DNA of 64,000 bases from Tricholoma matsutake. Its lineage: Eukaryota > Basidiomycota > Agaricomycetes > Agaricales > Tricholomataceae. A program made the position numbers and the translations under genes. Location: NCBI GenBank assembly GCA_026075535.2, contig AP026545.1, forward strand, positions 3,658,001 to 3,722,000. The letters run 5' to 3'. Below are positions 37,001-48,474 of this stretch, in pieces. The notes under the pieces were generated by a model. The model ran no database searches. It saw nothing but the letters and a program-made list of their open reading frames with translations, and had not been told where the DNA came from. Position 1 is the stretch's first letter. Each line of letters opens with the position of its first letter.

Positions 37001-37401
37001 GGGTCGTTGAAATCAGATGTATTATTATACAGCGCAAACAGGAGATCGCACAACAGAGGGAGAAATTGGAAGAGAAGCTGGTTGTGTCGACCTTGAAGCT
37101 TGAAGCTTGAGCTGCTGTTAGCGTTGCAATTGAGGCTGCGCTCAGCTTAAATATTGTTTGATGGTGGTGGCCTGCATAGGAATCAGCTGGACTATTAGAT
37201 CGGAAAACAGATCACCCCGATTATATCCCGAGACTATAGCCTCCTTGTTTACATAGAATACAAGTAATGCAGATCAGTAATTCGAAAGCCTAAAAGTCGA
37301 TGAAACGAATGCGAGAAGTTATACACGATGCAATAATAAAAAGTTCGACGTCCGTCTTCCAGCTTGAGATACCAGACCTCAAGAGCTGACATATAGACTT
37401 T

Positions 37402-38342
37402 TTATCCCTCCAATATCCTCATTTCCTTCCACTTCTCCCAAAGCTGTCCGACTCCAACCTGCGCAGACGATGAGCCTTTCACGTCCTTGACTTCCAGAAG
37501 TTCATATTCTCGACCAAATGAGAGAAAGTGGGCAAAAAGGGAATTGAAGTGGGGCTCGGACCGGAGATGAAGTATTTGAGGGTAATGAGCGTGGTATATG
37601 TGTGCAAATACGCGAAGGAGTTGCCGGTAGATGTGCTTCGCCGTGGAAGGAAACGATTGCGGGAACTGGTGACCTATAAATAATTCAAGATTATGCCAAG
37701 GGTCACACATTTGACCTATACCTGATTTTGTGGGGAACGTATTTTCGTCATCAAGCAAATTTTGTACCCAAGTCATAACGTAGTCGATGTAAGTGGGCGC
37801 GGGTAGCTGCACACTTTTACGTTCTTGGTTGATCCAGGTGTAATTTAATCTACGTAAAGAGCATTAGCAAGAACTGTCAAATGGGCAATGCAACGTACGT
37901 TGGGCCAGCCGCCATTGTTGGACAGTTCTGCTGGGTGCAGCATTCTGCTATGACACCATAGAACTCGTTCAGATTCGTGTAGAAATCGAAAACTTCAAAA
38001 TAATATGTAAGTCAGCAGATAAACAAAACGCAAAATGAGCGCACTATTAACTGCCACCCACTCCATGATGTCAACGTATTTGGGGAGCATCACGATCGTC
38101 TTGAAGTTCCCCTTGACGAGAGCAGCCTCGACGAACGGACTGCAAAGGTACAAGGGTTTGGGTGGTGGCGGGGGAATCGGAGATGGTGGGAGGGCATCTG
38201 CTGGAAATGTAGCCGAGGTTGGTGTGGGAGACCGTTTAGGGCGCTGGGCCCGTGTCATGGAACGGCTTGAGAAACATCAGTATAGAATGCAAATATGAAT
38301 ATATACGGCGTGTACAAACCCGATAGTATTGAAGAACGACAT
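37402..38342 (-). CDS. mob2: Mob2-type kinase activator, copy 2
   Basis: Tandem paralogue of the neighbouring Mob2 gene, same orientation and exon plan. First exon MSFFNTIG, then a proline-rich segment (KRSPTPTSATFPADALPPSP). The Mob domain follows: KPLYLCSPFVEAALVKGNFK, TIVMLPKYVDIMEWVAVN, FYGVIAECCTQQNCPTMAAG with both zinc cysteines, APTYIDYVMTWVQNLLDDEN, and RVFAHIYHAHYPQILHL with the histidines. It ends VGQLWEKWKEMRILEG. The N-terminal disordered part differs strongly from copy 1 while the domain is largely the same, so the duplication is not very recent and both copies look functional. Confidence 0.9.
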
Positions 38343-38623
38343 GGGTATTGCGGTACTGAAGCAAATCAGTCCGGCAGAGAACTAGAAAACGAGAGTCCAA
38401 TGTAACCTCCAGTGAGAAACTTGCTTCAAGTATACTATTCCGCCCATTTGCTACACAGAAATCCCGTGACCTGTGGCAGTTCCTTGTAATTATGAAGCCG
38501 TTCCTGACCACGCATTTCTTTATCGTATCATCCCTGCTTGACCTTTTCTATCGCCCTGTCTGCGCTAACAGCCATGGCTTCATAACATGCGAAGGGCTGT
38601 CTATTATTATTAAGTACATTCAT

Positions 38624-39610
38624 TTATACCTTTCCAACCAACAGGCCAGCCTTAGCACCTGGTCTCTCTTCTGCACGCGCCAACCATTTCTAAATTCATC
38701 GTAAGCAATAGACATGATGTATGGAACAGTTTTTCTCACCTTGACATTTGGCCATTCATCGAGGGAATCGATGCCTGCGAAGACATGAATTCTGACCCTA
38801 CACATGTCATCCTACTTGAGTATGACAGCACGCGTCAAGTATCAATTATTTACCATGGGAATGTTTTAATGTCTGCGATCGAGTATTTCCCTCGTCCGGG
38901 ACCAGCGAGCCAGTCGCGGTCAGCAAGACGCGTCTCAAGAACACTGTAGAGCCGCTTCGTCTCGTCAAGGTAGCCTAGCATGGAAATCAAGCAGATATAT
39001 ATATATCTATAAAAAAAAGTTGCTCACGCTTCTTTCCATAAGGAATATCCTCCGGGGCAAATCTGTTAAAGTGGTTCGCTAGCCATGAGAGTTTAAGCAT
39101 GGCTAGAAGTAAACAGAATGATTATACAAACCTTGACCCTGCATAGGTCCAACACCTCCGTGCTAGAGGAACATGATTGTGATGAACATAGAATGTGACT
39201 GAGGTATACTCACTGCGAAGAAAGTCCATTGCAGCATCTCACTGTAGGCATCGGGTTCGGTGGCAGGATTAAACCAAAACTTGAAGTCTTTATCATAGTG
39301 TTGGGCTAGATACAACATGATCGCGGCAGTTTCGAAGACAGCAAAATTGTTGCGAGCACGATCGACGATTGCCGGGACTCGTCCATTTGGGTTGATCTTA
39401 AGAAACCAATCCTCCTTCTGAACGTTGGTCGATATGTCGAGGCTTTCAACTCTATAAAGGGCCATAGATGAAATAAGCCTACAGCAGATGATGTTCGACT
39501 TACTTGTACTCGATCCCAGGATAGGCAGTCTTAAGCTCTTCAAGATATACAGTAGCTTGGTAACCGTTAGGGGTTGGGAAAAAGTAGATAACAATATCTG
39601 TGGTCGACAT
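38624..39610 (-). CDS. Glutathione S-transferase, Ure2-like, copy 1
   Basis: Cytosolic enzyme conjugating or reducing substrates with glutathione. Starts [20 protein letters not shown]; the asparagine in TPNG stands where Ure2p-type enzymes place their glutathione-contacting residue. The thioredoxin-like half continues with [17 protein letters not shown] and [18 protein letters not shown], the glutathione-binding ET pair. The helical half has [60 protein letters not shown] and a last exon [20 protein letters not shown]. About 220 residues, standard length, with six or so introns. No catalytic gap is seen. Confidence 0.92.
38861..39063. repeat. Homogenised patch, left copy (GST pair)
   Basis: Nearly identical to 40138-40340, with about five differences over 203 bases. 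The intron at about 38975-39030, including its TATATATATATC and AAAAAAAA runs, is unchanged between copies. The surrounding exons and other introns of the two genes are clearly more different. Confidence 0.8.
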
Positions 39611-39907
39611 AGGGGTAGTACTTCAGCAAACGATGAGTGACAAGTTGGCAAGGTGAAGAAACTATTCTTAGCTAAAACATATAAATACTAATAGTTTATG
39701 ATATGATCATCTCGATAAGGTGGAAGTATATTGATGACGTGTGACTGTTACAAAGCACGATCGACGATCCCATGAGGACTGAAACTCTTGCATAAATACC
39801 TCAAACGTCGGAACTCGTCAAGTTATGCTTCATAGTTCAAAAAAAAAACCCTGGCATTTACATGTATTCGAAAACAGGACTTCCAAACATAGCATGGACA
39901 AATATTA

Positions 39908-40966
39908 CTACTTCTTTCCAAGTGACAGACCAGCCTGGGCACCTGGCCTCGCTTCTGCACGTTCCAACCATTGCTAATTTCATCGTAAGCAATAGATGGG
40001 GATGGGGAAAAAGTTTTGTTCACCTTTAAATTTGGCCACTCATCGAGGGAATCGATGCCTGCGAAGGAATAAATTCTGACCCTACACATGTCATTATGAT
40101 TGAGTATAAGAGCCGGCATGAAGTATCAGTTATTTACCATGGGAATGTTTTAATGTCTGCAATCGTATATTTCCCTCGTCCGGGACCAGCGAGCCAGTCG
40201 CGGTCAGCAAGACGCGTCTCAAGAACGCTGTAGAGCCGCTTCGTCTCGTCAAGGTAGCCTAGCATGGAAATCAAGCAGATATATATATATCTATAAAAAA
40301 AAGTTGCTCACGCTTCTTTCCATAAGGAATATCCTCCGAGGCAAATCTTCGGAAGTGGTGCGCTAGTCATGACAATTTTAGCACGACTCGAAATGAACAG
40401 AATGGCTATACAAACCTTGACCCTGCATAGGTGCAACACCTCCATGCTAGATGATCGTGATTGCATTGCATTGGATGATCAACATAGAATAATACTAAAG
40501 TGTGCTCACTGTAAAGAAAGTCCATTGCAGCATCTCACTGTAGGCGTCGGGTTCGGTGGCCGGATCAAACCAAAAGTTGAAGTCTTTGTCGTAATGTTGA
40601 GCTAAATACAACATGATCGCGGCGGTCTCAAAGACTGCGAAATCGTTGCGAGAACGATCGACGATAGCTGGGATTCGTCCATTTGGGTTGATCTTAAGAT
40701 ACCAAGGCTCCTGAATGTCACATAACTATGTTGATAATGCCCGAAACACATGGAAATGGCCTGCCTTCTGTACGTTGGTCGATATGTTGAGGTTTTCGAC
40801 TCTATCAAGGCCGAGGGATTGGATAAGTCAGTGGCGAATCAGGATGTTCACTGACTTACTTGTACTCGATCCCGGGATAGACAGTCTTAAGCTCTTCGAG
40901 AAATACGGCAGCTTGGAAACCGTTAGGAGTTGTGAAAAAGTAGAGAACAATATCTGTAGGCGACAT
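39908..40966 (-). CDS. Glutathione S-transferase, Ure2-like, copy 2
   Basis: Tandem paralogue of the preceding transferase. Starts [20 protein letters not shown], keeps the TPNG asparagine, [56 protein letters not shown] and [20 protein letters not shown], and ends [13 protein letters not shown]. Same exon plan and length as copy 1. The two N-terminal halves differ at many third positions and several residues, while the middle of the gene is almost identical to copy 1. No disabling change is seen, so both should be active. Confidence 0.92.
40138..40340. repeat. Homogenised patch, right copy (GST pair)
   Basis: Partner of 38861-39063. It spans the exon coding [18 protein letters not shown], the exon coding [16 protein letters not shown] and the intron that follows in the genomic order. 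Confidence 0.8.
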
Positions 40967-43867
40967 GGCGGTAGCGTATTTTATGAGTAGGCGAAGACAA
41001 GTGGTAGTTGGCAAGATAAAGAAACCATTCTCAGCATGACTATAAATACTACTGGCAATGGAAATGGGTGAAATCAACTTAGAGGTGACTTCAGTTAGTA
41101 TGTCAGCGTCAATGTTTCCGTTACAAAGGACAGAACGAATTTTGATGGCTGATTCAGCGATACGTTTCAAGCAAAAACCCCGATCATGTCGACGGTCAAA
41201 GTGACAAACACTCCCGGATGGCTGAGGCTCATAGGCACTCTTCTAAATCATACGCGGTGACCTGTATTTGGGTTTTACGGCATCCATGAAGCGTTCACAA
41301 ATGCACCGTGCAGCTATTACTAAGGGCGAGACTTGGCGTGAGCGCCTAATCATGTGATTTCGAGTCCATATAAAGTTGTCGCGTTATATTCTTCCTCCAC
41401 ACTTCGCGAACCCTAGGGTAATTGGAGATGCTTTGCGTATACTACCACCGCAAATCATATGCCAGGTGATGACTGGTACTGTGCCGCCCCGTAGTTATAT
41501 CATATATAGATGCCAACCTAGCCATCCTCCTCAGGCTAGCAGTCCTGCGATGTTTCGAACTTAGAGCACGTCTGCATTTCAAGCTGCCGTTCAATGGAAT
41601 AAGATGGCAGATGCTATCTGCGATATCGAAGGTGCGGTGCATCGATGCGTACGACCAAGCGATGGGTTCTTCCGAGGCTATGACCTCGGATAACTAAGTG
41701 GAGGCCGAGTCCATGACATTTGAATGCGGATGTACGCACCAAACCAATGCGGTTTGACATGGAAACGGCATGGATAATCAATACATACCTTTTTGCAGGA
41801 TCGTGCGAGATGTCTCCAGGCTGTTCGAATTTCTTCAAAGCGCTCACAAAGCTTGTTATCGTAAACAGTAAAGTGCTACATAGGGAAAAAAGTGGCGAGA
41901 GCTACAAATGGACGCAAAGCTCATGTAACTTGGCCAGGCATCACCGAATGCAACTAGTTCCATGCCTTCTGCAGCCACCTGCTGCAGAAGCCCGATTTTA
42001 GCCTCATTTGTATTCTCCTCCATGTAGGAACTTCACCATTGGCACCGTTATCTACCCGACGACTGCGTATGGAGGTATGAGAACCGCCTCTCAAAATCTT
42101 TATTGTGAGCCCTACGAGGGTACAGTATGCATGCAGACCCTAGAGAAACAAATGATCGTGTGAGTTGTTTGTAATTCGGATAGAGGCTGTGGGAGGAGCA
42201 AGCGGATCGCGAAACGGATGAAACGAAACTCCAGTGTGCGAAGAGTCCGCCAAGGAACGCGCCAAAGGGTTTAATGACAAATTTTGCGGGTCTGGAATAG
42301 TAGGACGATCCAGAAGGCAGACTGAGAACTGGAATTCGAGCGATTGAAGGTAGGAGCTAGGACACGCATTTGGCTGAGGGTGGTATCCTAAAAACAATTG
42401 AATTGTCAACTGCCGGATTACTATGAACGGTAAGAATTTCTACGCAATGCATAGTCAAAGCTCTACAGAAAAGGAGGATAAGAAGGCTAGCACGGTGGTT
42501 TGAAACGAAGATTGAAGAGGGGTCCTAACACGCTGACAATGGTACAAGACCAACTTGTCAACAGTTCCAAAAATAGACGATCAACACCCTTCTGTTTATC
42601 CTGAAAATGAGTTGCGCTAAGTTTATATTCTTATCTTGCTTCGGAAACATGAATCAAATATACAGTACCATCTTCAGGGTCTTGGGGTAGTACAGAACCG
42701 AGTAGGGGTTGCGTTCGTTTTGTTGGGGTCTTGATCATTTACGAAGGGCACTAAATGGCGTTCGCTACGCCGACATCCTGGTGGTGGCCACATACGTTTT
42801 TAATCCAATAACTCCTTCGAGACCTCCGCTCCCATGTGTTGCATACCCATCGTCCGTCTTCACGCAGTGGATACTCAAGCAAACCTCGCGTGACTCAAGA
42901 CTGGGCTGCTGATGTTATATGAAAATGGAAGTTGGTGGCTTTTCGTGAGGAATGTTTGTTGGGGCAGTATTCAACGTCGCTTAGTCCTCTTCAAGTGGCC
43001 AAACAAAACATTTTTTCGTATTTGGTCATACAAAGAGGCGAAGACAACGCCGATGCCCGAATGACTCCATTCTTCCAAATGTAGAGCGGAGAAAGTCAGG
43101 AGGAAGTGGAGGAAGGGCGAAGCGAACATGGTGGTCGAAGCCAGATTAAGCCGACTTAGAACCATTTATTTTAGAGTTCGGCAGTTGCACGCTCCGATGT
43201 ACGGCCTCCAGAATTTCCACGACAACCCTTCTACCCGAGGGTCAAATGAGTGATCAGCCGAACACAGTGATAACACTAACCGACTGGACGACATCCAGCT
43301 GCGCCTCACGTCACCGTCTTCCGAGGCTGAGTGCAGAACTTCTGAAGGTACCGCGAAGTTCTGCAGTTTTTATGGTACGCCGCGGATATGATATCCCCAT
43401 GCTTCCTCCAAGAAGCTGCAGTTGCGAGTCCAAGCATCCGTAGGATAAAGCGCAGCAGCCTGATAAACGTTGTTGGTGTCTTAGCCGATTTCCAAACCAT
43501 GAAGTGCGAGAGCCAGAACACAACAGATAAAAGCCTCGGTTGATTTCCGACGGAGGCAATCTGTTCCTTGTCCAGCATGTTGGCGGGCTCTTCGAGTTCC
43601 CGCTTACCGTGACCTTTAGCGCACACGATCCACTGGTGGCCGCACCGAGTTATTTTCGACGCTATTGACGTATGCCGTCATATGCAGTAGGTACATACAG
43701 CATATGATCAGCAGGCTGCATGACAGACGAACATCGACGAACCCTCGTGGACGGAACGACTATGCTGGCAATAGCGCATACAATAAGTTCTGTCACGTGG
43801 AGATAATCCGAAAATAGATAATCGATCTTAATCTTATCACCATTTCCTGATCCAAATCGAATCCACG
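40967..43867. other. Spacer, no assigned gene
   Basis: Includes the GST copy 2 promoter and the RanGAP promoter. Two minus-strand frames are the best coding candidates: 41614-41847 (containing KFEQPGDISHDPAKRYVLII) and 42140-42409 (containing PTIPDPQNLSLNPLARSLAD). Neither shows a known domain, and I could not chain them into a gene. No repeat family or RNA gene was recognised. Confidence 0.4.
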
Positions 43868-44973
43868 ATGGTAACGACCTCCAGAGTTTTGTCCCTCGAT
43901 GGCCTGACACCGAAAGTTAATACTCGTTCGGATGTAGAATCCTGGCTGAGCTCTGTAGACCCGACAGTGATCGAGGAGATTCACCTTGGAGGGCACACGT
44001 TTAGTTTGGAAGCGTGTGTGGCATTGGCAGAGTTTCTCGAAAGGACTACAGTGCTGAAGGCGAGTGTTCACGGCACTATATATACATAATTCTTACAATC
44101 GTACCTTAGATCGCGGACTTTGCGGATATGTTCACCAATCGAAAGGAAAACGAGATTCCTAAAGCTGTAGAGGCGATGTTGAACGCACTCAAAGACAAGA
44201 CATCCGTCACGGAGCTCGATCTCAGCGACAACGCCATCGGTGCCCAAGTGGTCGACAGCATCGTCCCATTTCTCTCCGCTAGCAGGAACCTCCAAGTCCT
44301 CAAACTCCAGAACAACGGACTGGACGAGAAATGCGGCGAAAAGCTTGCCAGCGCCCTTCTGAATTCGGTCCAGATCAAAGACGGCAAGGCGTCCAACCTT
44401 CGAACCGTCATGTGCCGACGCAACAAGCTCCGCGATGGATCAGCACCAGTATGGGCCAGCGCGTTTGCAGCACATACGACGCTTGTTGATGTTCGGATGC
44501 CATCGAACGACATCGGGGTGGAGGGTATCAAGGCGCTAGCAGGCGGTTTGAAGCACTGCCCTAATCTGCAATATATCGACCTTCAGGATAACACGTTTAT
44601 GGCGGATGGGGACACGTCTGCTTTGGAAGCATGGGCAGGTGTCTTGCGAGCGCGAAAGTGGCTGGAACTGCGGACGCTGAACTTATCCGATTGTTATCTC
44701 TCAGACGAAGACGCGGTTGATGTCCCGGTCGTAGTGACCGCCCTCGCTTCCAACCCTCCTCCTCATCTTCACACTTTACAGCTCCAAAACAATAATCTAG
44801 AGGGAAAGACATATAAATTGTTGAGAGAGTGTATTTCGACTACGTTGACGAGCCTAAAGCGGTTGGAATTACAGGACAATGAGGAGGTAGAAGATGACGA
44901 GCATCTGGAAGAACTGGTTGACATCTTGAAGCAGCGGGGTGGCAAACTTTTCAGGACTGATGATGATGATGAT

Positions 44974-45004
<31 letters not shown>

Positions 45005-45090
45005 AGAAAGTGGAAGCCACAGCGCCCCCCGTGGTGGATAAGGCTGCTGATGCTCTAGCCGATCTGTTGGACAAAGTTAGCATCCGGTAA
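43868..45090 (+). CDS. RNA1: Ran GTPase-activating protein (RanGAP)
   Basis: Activates GTP hydrolysis by Ran on the cytoplasmic side of nuclear pores, driving nuclear transport. Starts MVTTSRVLSLDGLTPKVN. A single intron joins TVLK to IADFADMFTNRKENEIPKAV, which holds the family's conserved arginine region (FTNRKENEIP). Leucine-rich repeats follow in order: SVTELDLSDNAIGAQ, NLQVLKLQNNGLDEKCG, NLRTVMCRRNKLRDGS, TLVDVRMPSNDIGVEG, NLQYIDLQDNTF, ELRTLNLSDCYLSDEDA, HLHTLQLQNNNLEGK and LKRLELQDNEEVEDDE. The acidic C-terminal tail (seven D then eleven E) is encoded by GAT and GAG runs and is typical of Rna1, then ALADLLDKVSIR. About 390 residues. The intron appears to use a GC-AG border. Confidence 0.95.
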
Positions 45091-45673
45091 GCGGTATACC
45101 ATCTCGACATTCTTCAGCAAGCCACCCAATGTAACGAGTTACCCGTGCATAAGAAATTGGCAGTCCATGTCCTCTGGTTCTGACACATGACTCGGAAGAC
45201 ACAAATCGTTTAATCGTTTCCAGTCGAAGCATGTAATTTTCCAGATTTATACACACAACACAATTAGGGCACAACGGAGTAACGAGGTTAAAACAAAAGA
45301 TAGTAGAGAGATAAACTAATACAGATGGCAGGGACTAGTAAACACAAGAGAGAAAGATGCAGCGAAAAATTAACAGAGGAAGACGCCGGGTATGGCATGA
45401 AGGTTAAAAGGACAACCATGATCTCTAGCAAAGAAAACAACATAGCAACACAACACCATCACACACCCACCCGCAGCGACGCCTCTACTTCTACAACACG
45501 CCAGCGCTGAGCTGGACGCGCGCGAGGAGGGAGAAAAAAAGCCAAACGTCAAAACTAAGAAAGGGGTGCGCGACGCCAGGGGACGCAAGCTATCCATCCA
45601 TCCGATCCCCGAAGAAGAGTAGTTCACGGCACACAGCCATGAAAAAAACGCGTCCTATTCCAATAACCATTCT
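45091..45673. other. Convergent 3' spacer
   Basis: Between the 3' ends of RNA1 (plus) and the LisH regulator (minus). No gene-like frame; it should carry the two 3' untranslated regions. Confidence 0.5.
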
Positions 45674-48474
45674 TTACTTCATCTGATCCAACGACCCTCC
45701 AACCATCGCATCCTGGTTGAACCATTGCCCAAAGTCCCTCTCGAAATTGATGTCCCCGTCTGGCCTGAAGATACCCGGATCAAACTCATCTAACGAACTC
45801 GCGACGCTCTGTATGAAATCCGTAGAGAATATATTCGATGTCAGCGGGTCGGATCCAAGGGACGGCGGACCACCCAGGAGCGATGACGGTGATGGCGCCA
45901 TGTTCTGCCCTGGACCAGGACCCTGATTCTGCTGGTGCTGCTGGTTTTGCTGCGAGCCTGGCGCAGGCGTTGGAGGGCCCGTCCCACCTGCATTCGGTGT
46001 CTGCCCTGCATTATTAACCGCATTGGGTGGCTGGTTCCTCGGGGACCCATCGCTATTCGTCGGATTATTTCCTCCGCCCTGTCCCTGGTTCTGGTTCTTC
46101 CCATTCTGATTATTCGGCCCCGCATTTCCGGGCCCACCACTTTGGTCTTTCTGGCCGTTCAGGCTTGGTGAAGGCGGCGGCGGCATCATTTTCTGTCCCA
46201 TCCTGCTGGGACCAGGATTGAATGAGGGTCCTGAACCTGACGGTCCGTGACCCACTGGCGGAGGCCCGAGATTGAATGTAGAAGGATCAGAGGGACCACC
46301 AGGAGAACCTGCCATATTGTTCGGCCCACCGCCTTGTTGGGGCATCCCTTTATTAGTCATCCGATACTAAGATGAAGGAAGAAACTAATCAGATACAAAG
46401 ATAAGAAGCAGAACACGACACACCGGTATATGTGGTGTCATAGGATGTCCCATCTGCGGTCCAGGTCCAGGTCCGGGCCCTGGACCCGGACCTGGACCCG
46501 GACCCATAGTGTTTCCCATCTGTGGCATGCCCATCGGCTGCCCGCCAATACCCATACCCATGTTCATTGGCGGGCCTCCCATCTGGGGTCCCCCAGGATG
46601 CGGACCAGGTCCCGGACCCCCTCCATTCATGCCACCCGGACCAGGACCACTCATCATCGGATTGCGAGACATCATGCCTGGCTGCATCATCATGTGCGGA
46701 CCCCCAGGTTGCGGTTGTTGCTGTGAAGGATGCTGAGAGAATCCCATTGGCGGGGCGTTGGATTCGTTCATTGGCGAGGGCTTCATGCGTTTGTTGTTGC
46801 GGCCAGGGGATGATTCGTTACGAGGTATATTTGCGTGCTGCGGTAGTAATGGTAAATTTAAGAGACCGTCTGTATTGCGAATCCATACCTCTTCGCCAGG
46901 CGAAGTGCTGCTCCGTTTGTTCCGTCCAGGATTGGGAGGTTGCATCATCGGGTTCGAAGGACCAGCAGTTGCATTGTTTAGCGGTGGAGGTCCGCCTCCA
47001 GGTTTCCGTTGTCGATGCATACTCAATATCCTTTGCTACAAAAGGTATCAACATACGACGCGTCGAGTTCCCGGAGGAAGCACGAAATCCCACCTTATCT
47101 GACAAAGTCAACGACGGCAAGTCCTTGGCCCCAACTCCAGCTTCTTGTTTAAGCTGCTGTAAAAGTGACTGCGGAATCTGTAGCAGTTCAGCATTGGTAT
47201 GATTCTCCGCAGCGGTTATACCAGGTACACCAGGCGGCTGCCTCGAAGCCATCGACGGGCTCGGAAGCGGCATCCCACCCTGTCCCTGCCCCGGCGTCCC
47301 AGAACGACTTGGTGATCTTTGGAATCCCGAGGCTGATGAAGGGTTGCCACCGGGACCAGGGCCCTGCTGCGAGTTCATGGAGTTCATGCCTTGCGGGGGA
47401 TGCATGCCCCCGCGGGTCAGGTGCTGTAGATGCGGCGAAGGTCCGGCTAGCTGACTCATGGGGGGCGGCTGTTGTGGATGCTGCGGGGGCTGCTGACCAG
47501 GTGGGTTTTGTGGCGAATGTGCCATGGTAGGTGATTGGAAGGGACCGTTTTGCTGGACGCGTTGTGGCGGTTGGCCCTGTGGTGGTAGTGGTTGCTGTGG
47601 GTTCTGTGGTTGCTGAGGACCACTGATGGAGGGACGTTGTCCTGGGTGTAATTGTTGGTAGGCTTGGGGTTGTGCTGGTGGAGCGCTACCAGGTGGAGGT
47701 GGACCAGGCTGTCCTGGAAGCCCATTAGGAAGGGAGCTTTGCATAGGGAAGACAGTCGGACCTCCGGGCTGCATCGGCCCTGAAACGCCATTAGGCATGG
47801 TTGGGGTGAATGATAGCCCTGGTCTAGATGGTATGCCGTTTAGGGCGTTCGGGGGTCGTGATATGGGTTGTGGCCCCATCGACGGCTGTGGTTGCTGACC
47901 TATTGGAAGCTGCTGTAGAGGAGGTCCTGGAATTCGTTGTTGAGCAGCCTGACGATGTTGATGTTGATGTGCTTGGTGCTGAAATGATTGGATAGTTGTT
48001 GGAAGATATATCAGAGAGATGATAACGAAGATCCTCGTACCTGGGTGTATAGCATTGCTTCCTCGGAACCGCTGCCATTGGCTTTTGCTGTAAAGAGAAC
48101 CCAGAAAACACTCCACCATCTAAGATTTAACCAAATTGGTATGAGAAACTCGAAGAATAGTTGGTTGGGTAGAAGCATACTCGAATAGTAGACCTTGTCT
48201 GGCGTTGATCGGCGGCGCGGAGTCGGGAGGTATGTCTGCCTCAGTCATGAGCTCACGAGCGGTCTTCCTGAATCCACGTTTGAAGCAATAATCATGGATA
48301 TAGATGTTGAACCTGAGTGCAAACATGGTCAAAACAGGCTTCAACTTTGGAAAAAAAAAAGCAGAATGAAATGACGAACATCTTCTCTCCTTCCCATGAC
48401 AGTGAAGAGGGAGAATTGTCTTGCTGTAGTTGGAGAGATGATTGAACCGATCCTTGGTGTGGACCGGTAGCCAT
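45674..48474 (-). CDS. LisH-domain transcriptional regulator, Flo8/SSBP-like
   Basis: The first exon reads MATGPHQGSVQSSLQLQQDN and leads to a LisH motif split by introns: FNIYIHDYCFKRGFRKTARE, LMTEADIPPDSAPPINARQG, LLFEWWSVFWVLFTAKANGS. The PPIxARQGLLFEWWSVFW block is characteristic of the Flo8 / single-stranded-DNA-binding-protein (SSBP/LUFS) family, which acts in transcriptional complexes controlling adhesion and development in fungi. The remainder (about 750 residues) is proline-, glutamine- and glycine-rich disorder (QQRIPGPPLQQLPIGQQPQP; MGPGPGPGPGPGPGPGPQMG), with one conserved-looking block, NAELLQIPQSLLQQLKQEAG. The C terminus is acidic-aromatic (FDPGIFRPDGDINFERDFGQ then WFNQDAMVGGSLDQMK), a plausible activation domain. 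Five or so introns. Confidence 0.85.

Noticed and set aside
46522..47202. 226-residue plus frame
   Set aside because: Lies antisense over the proline/glycine-rich exons of the LisH regulator, which has clear domain support on minus.
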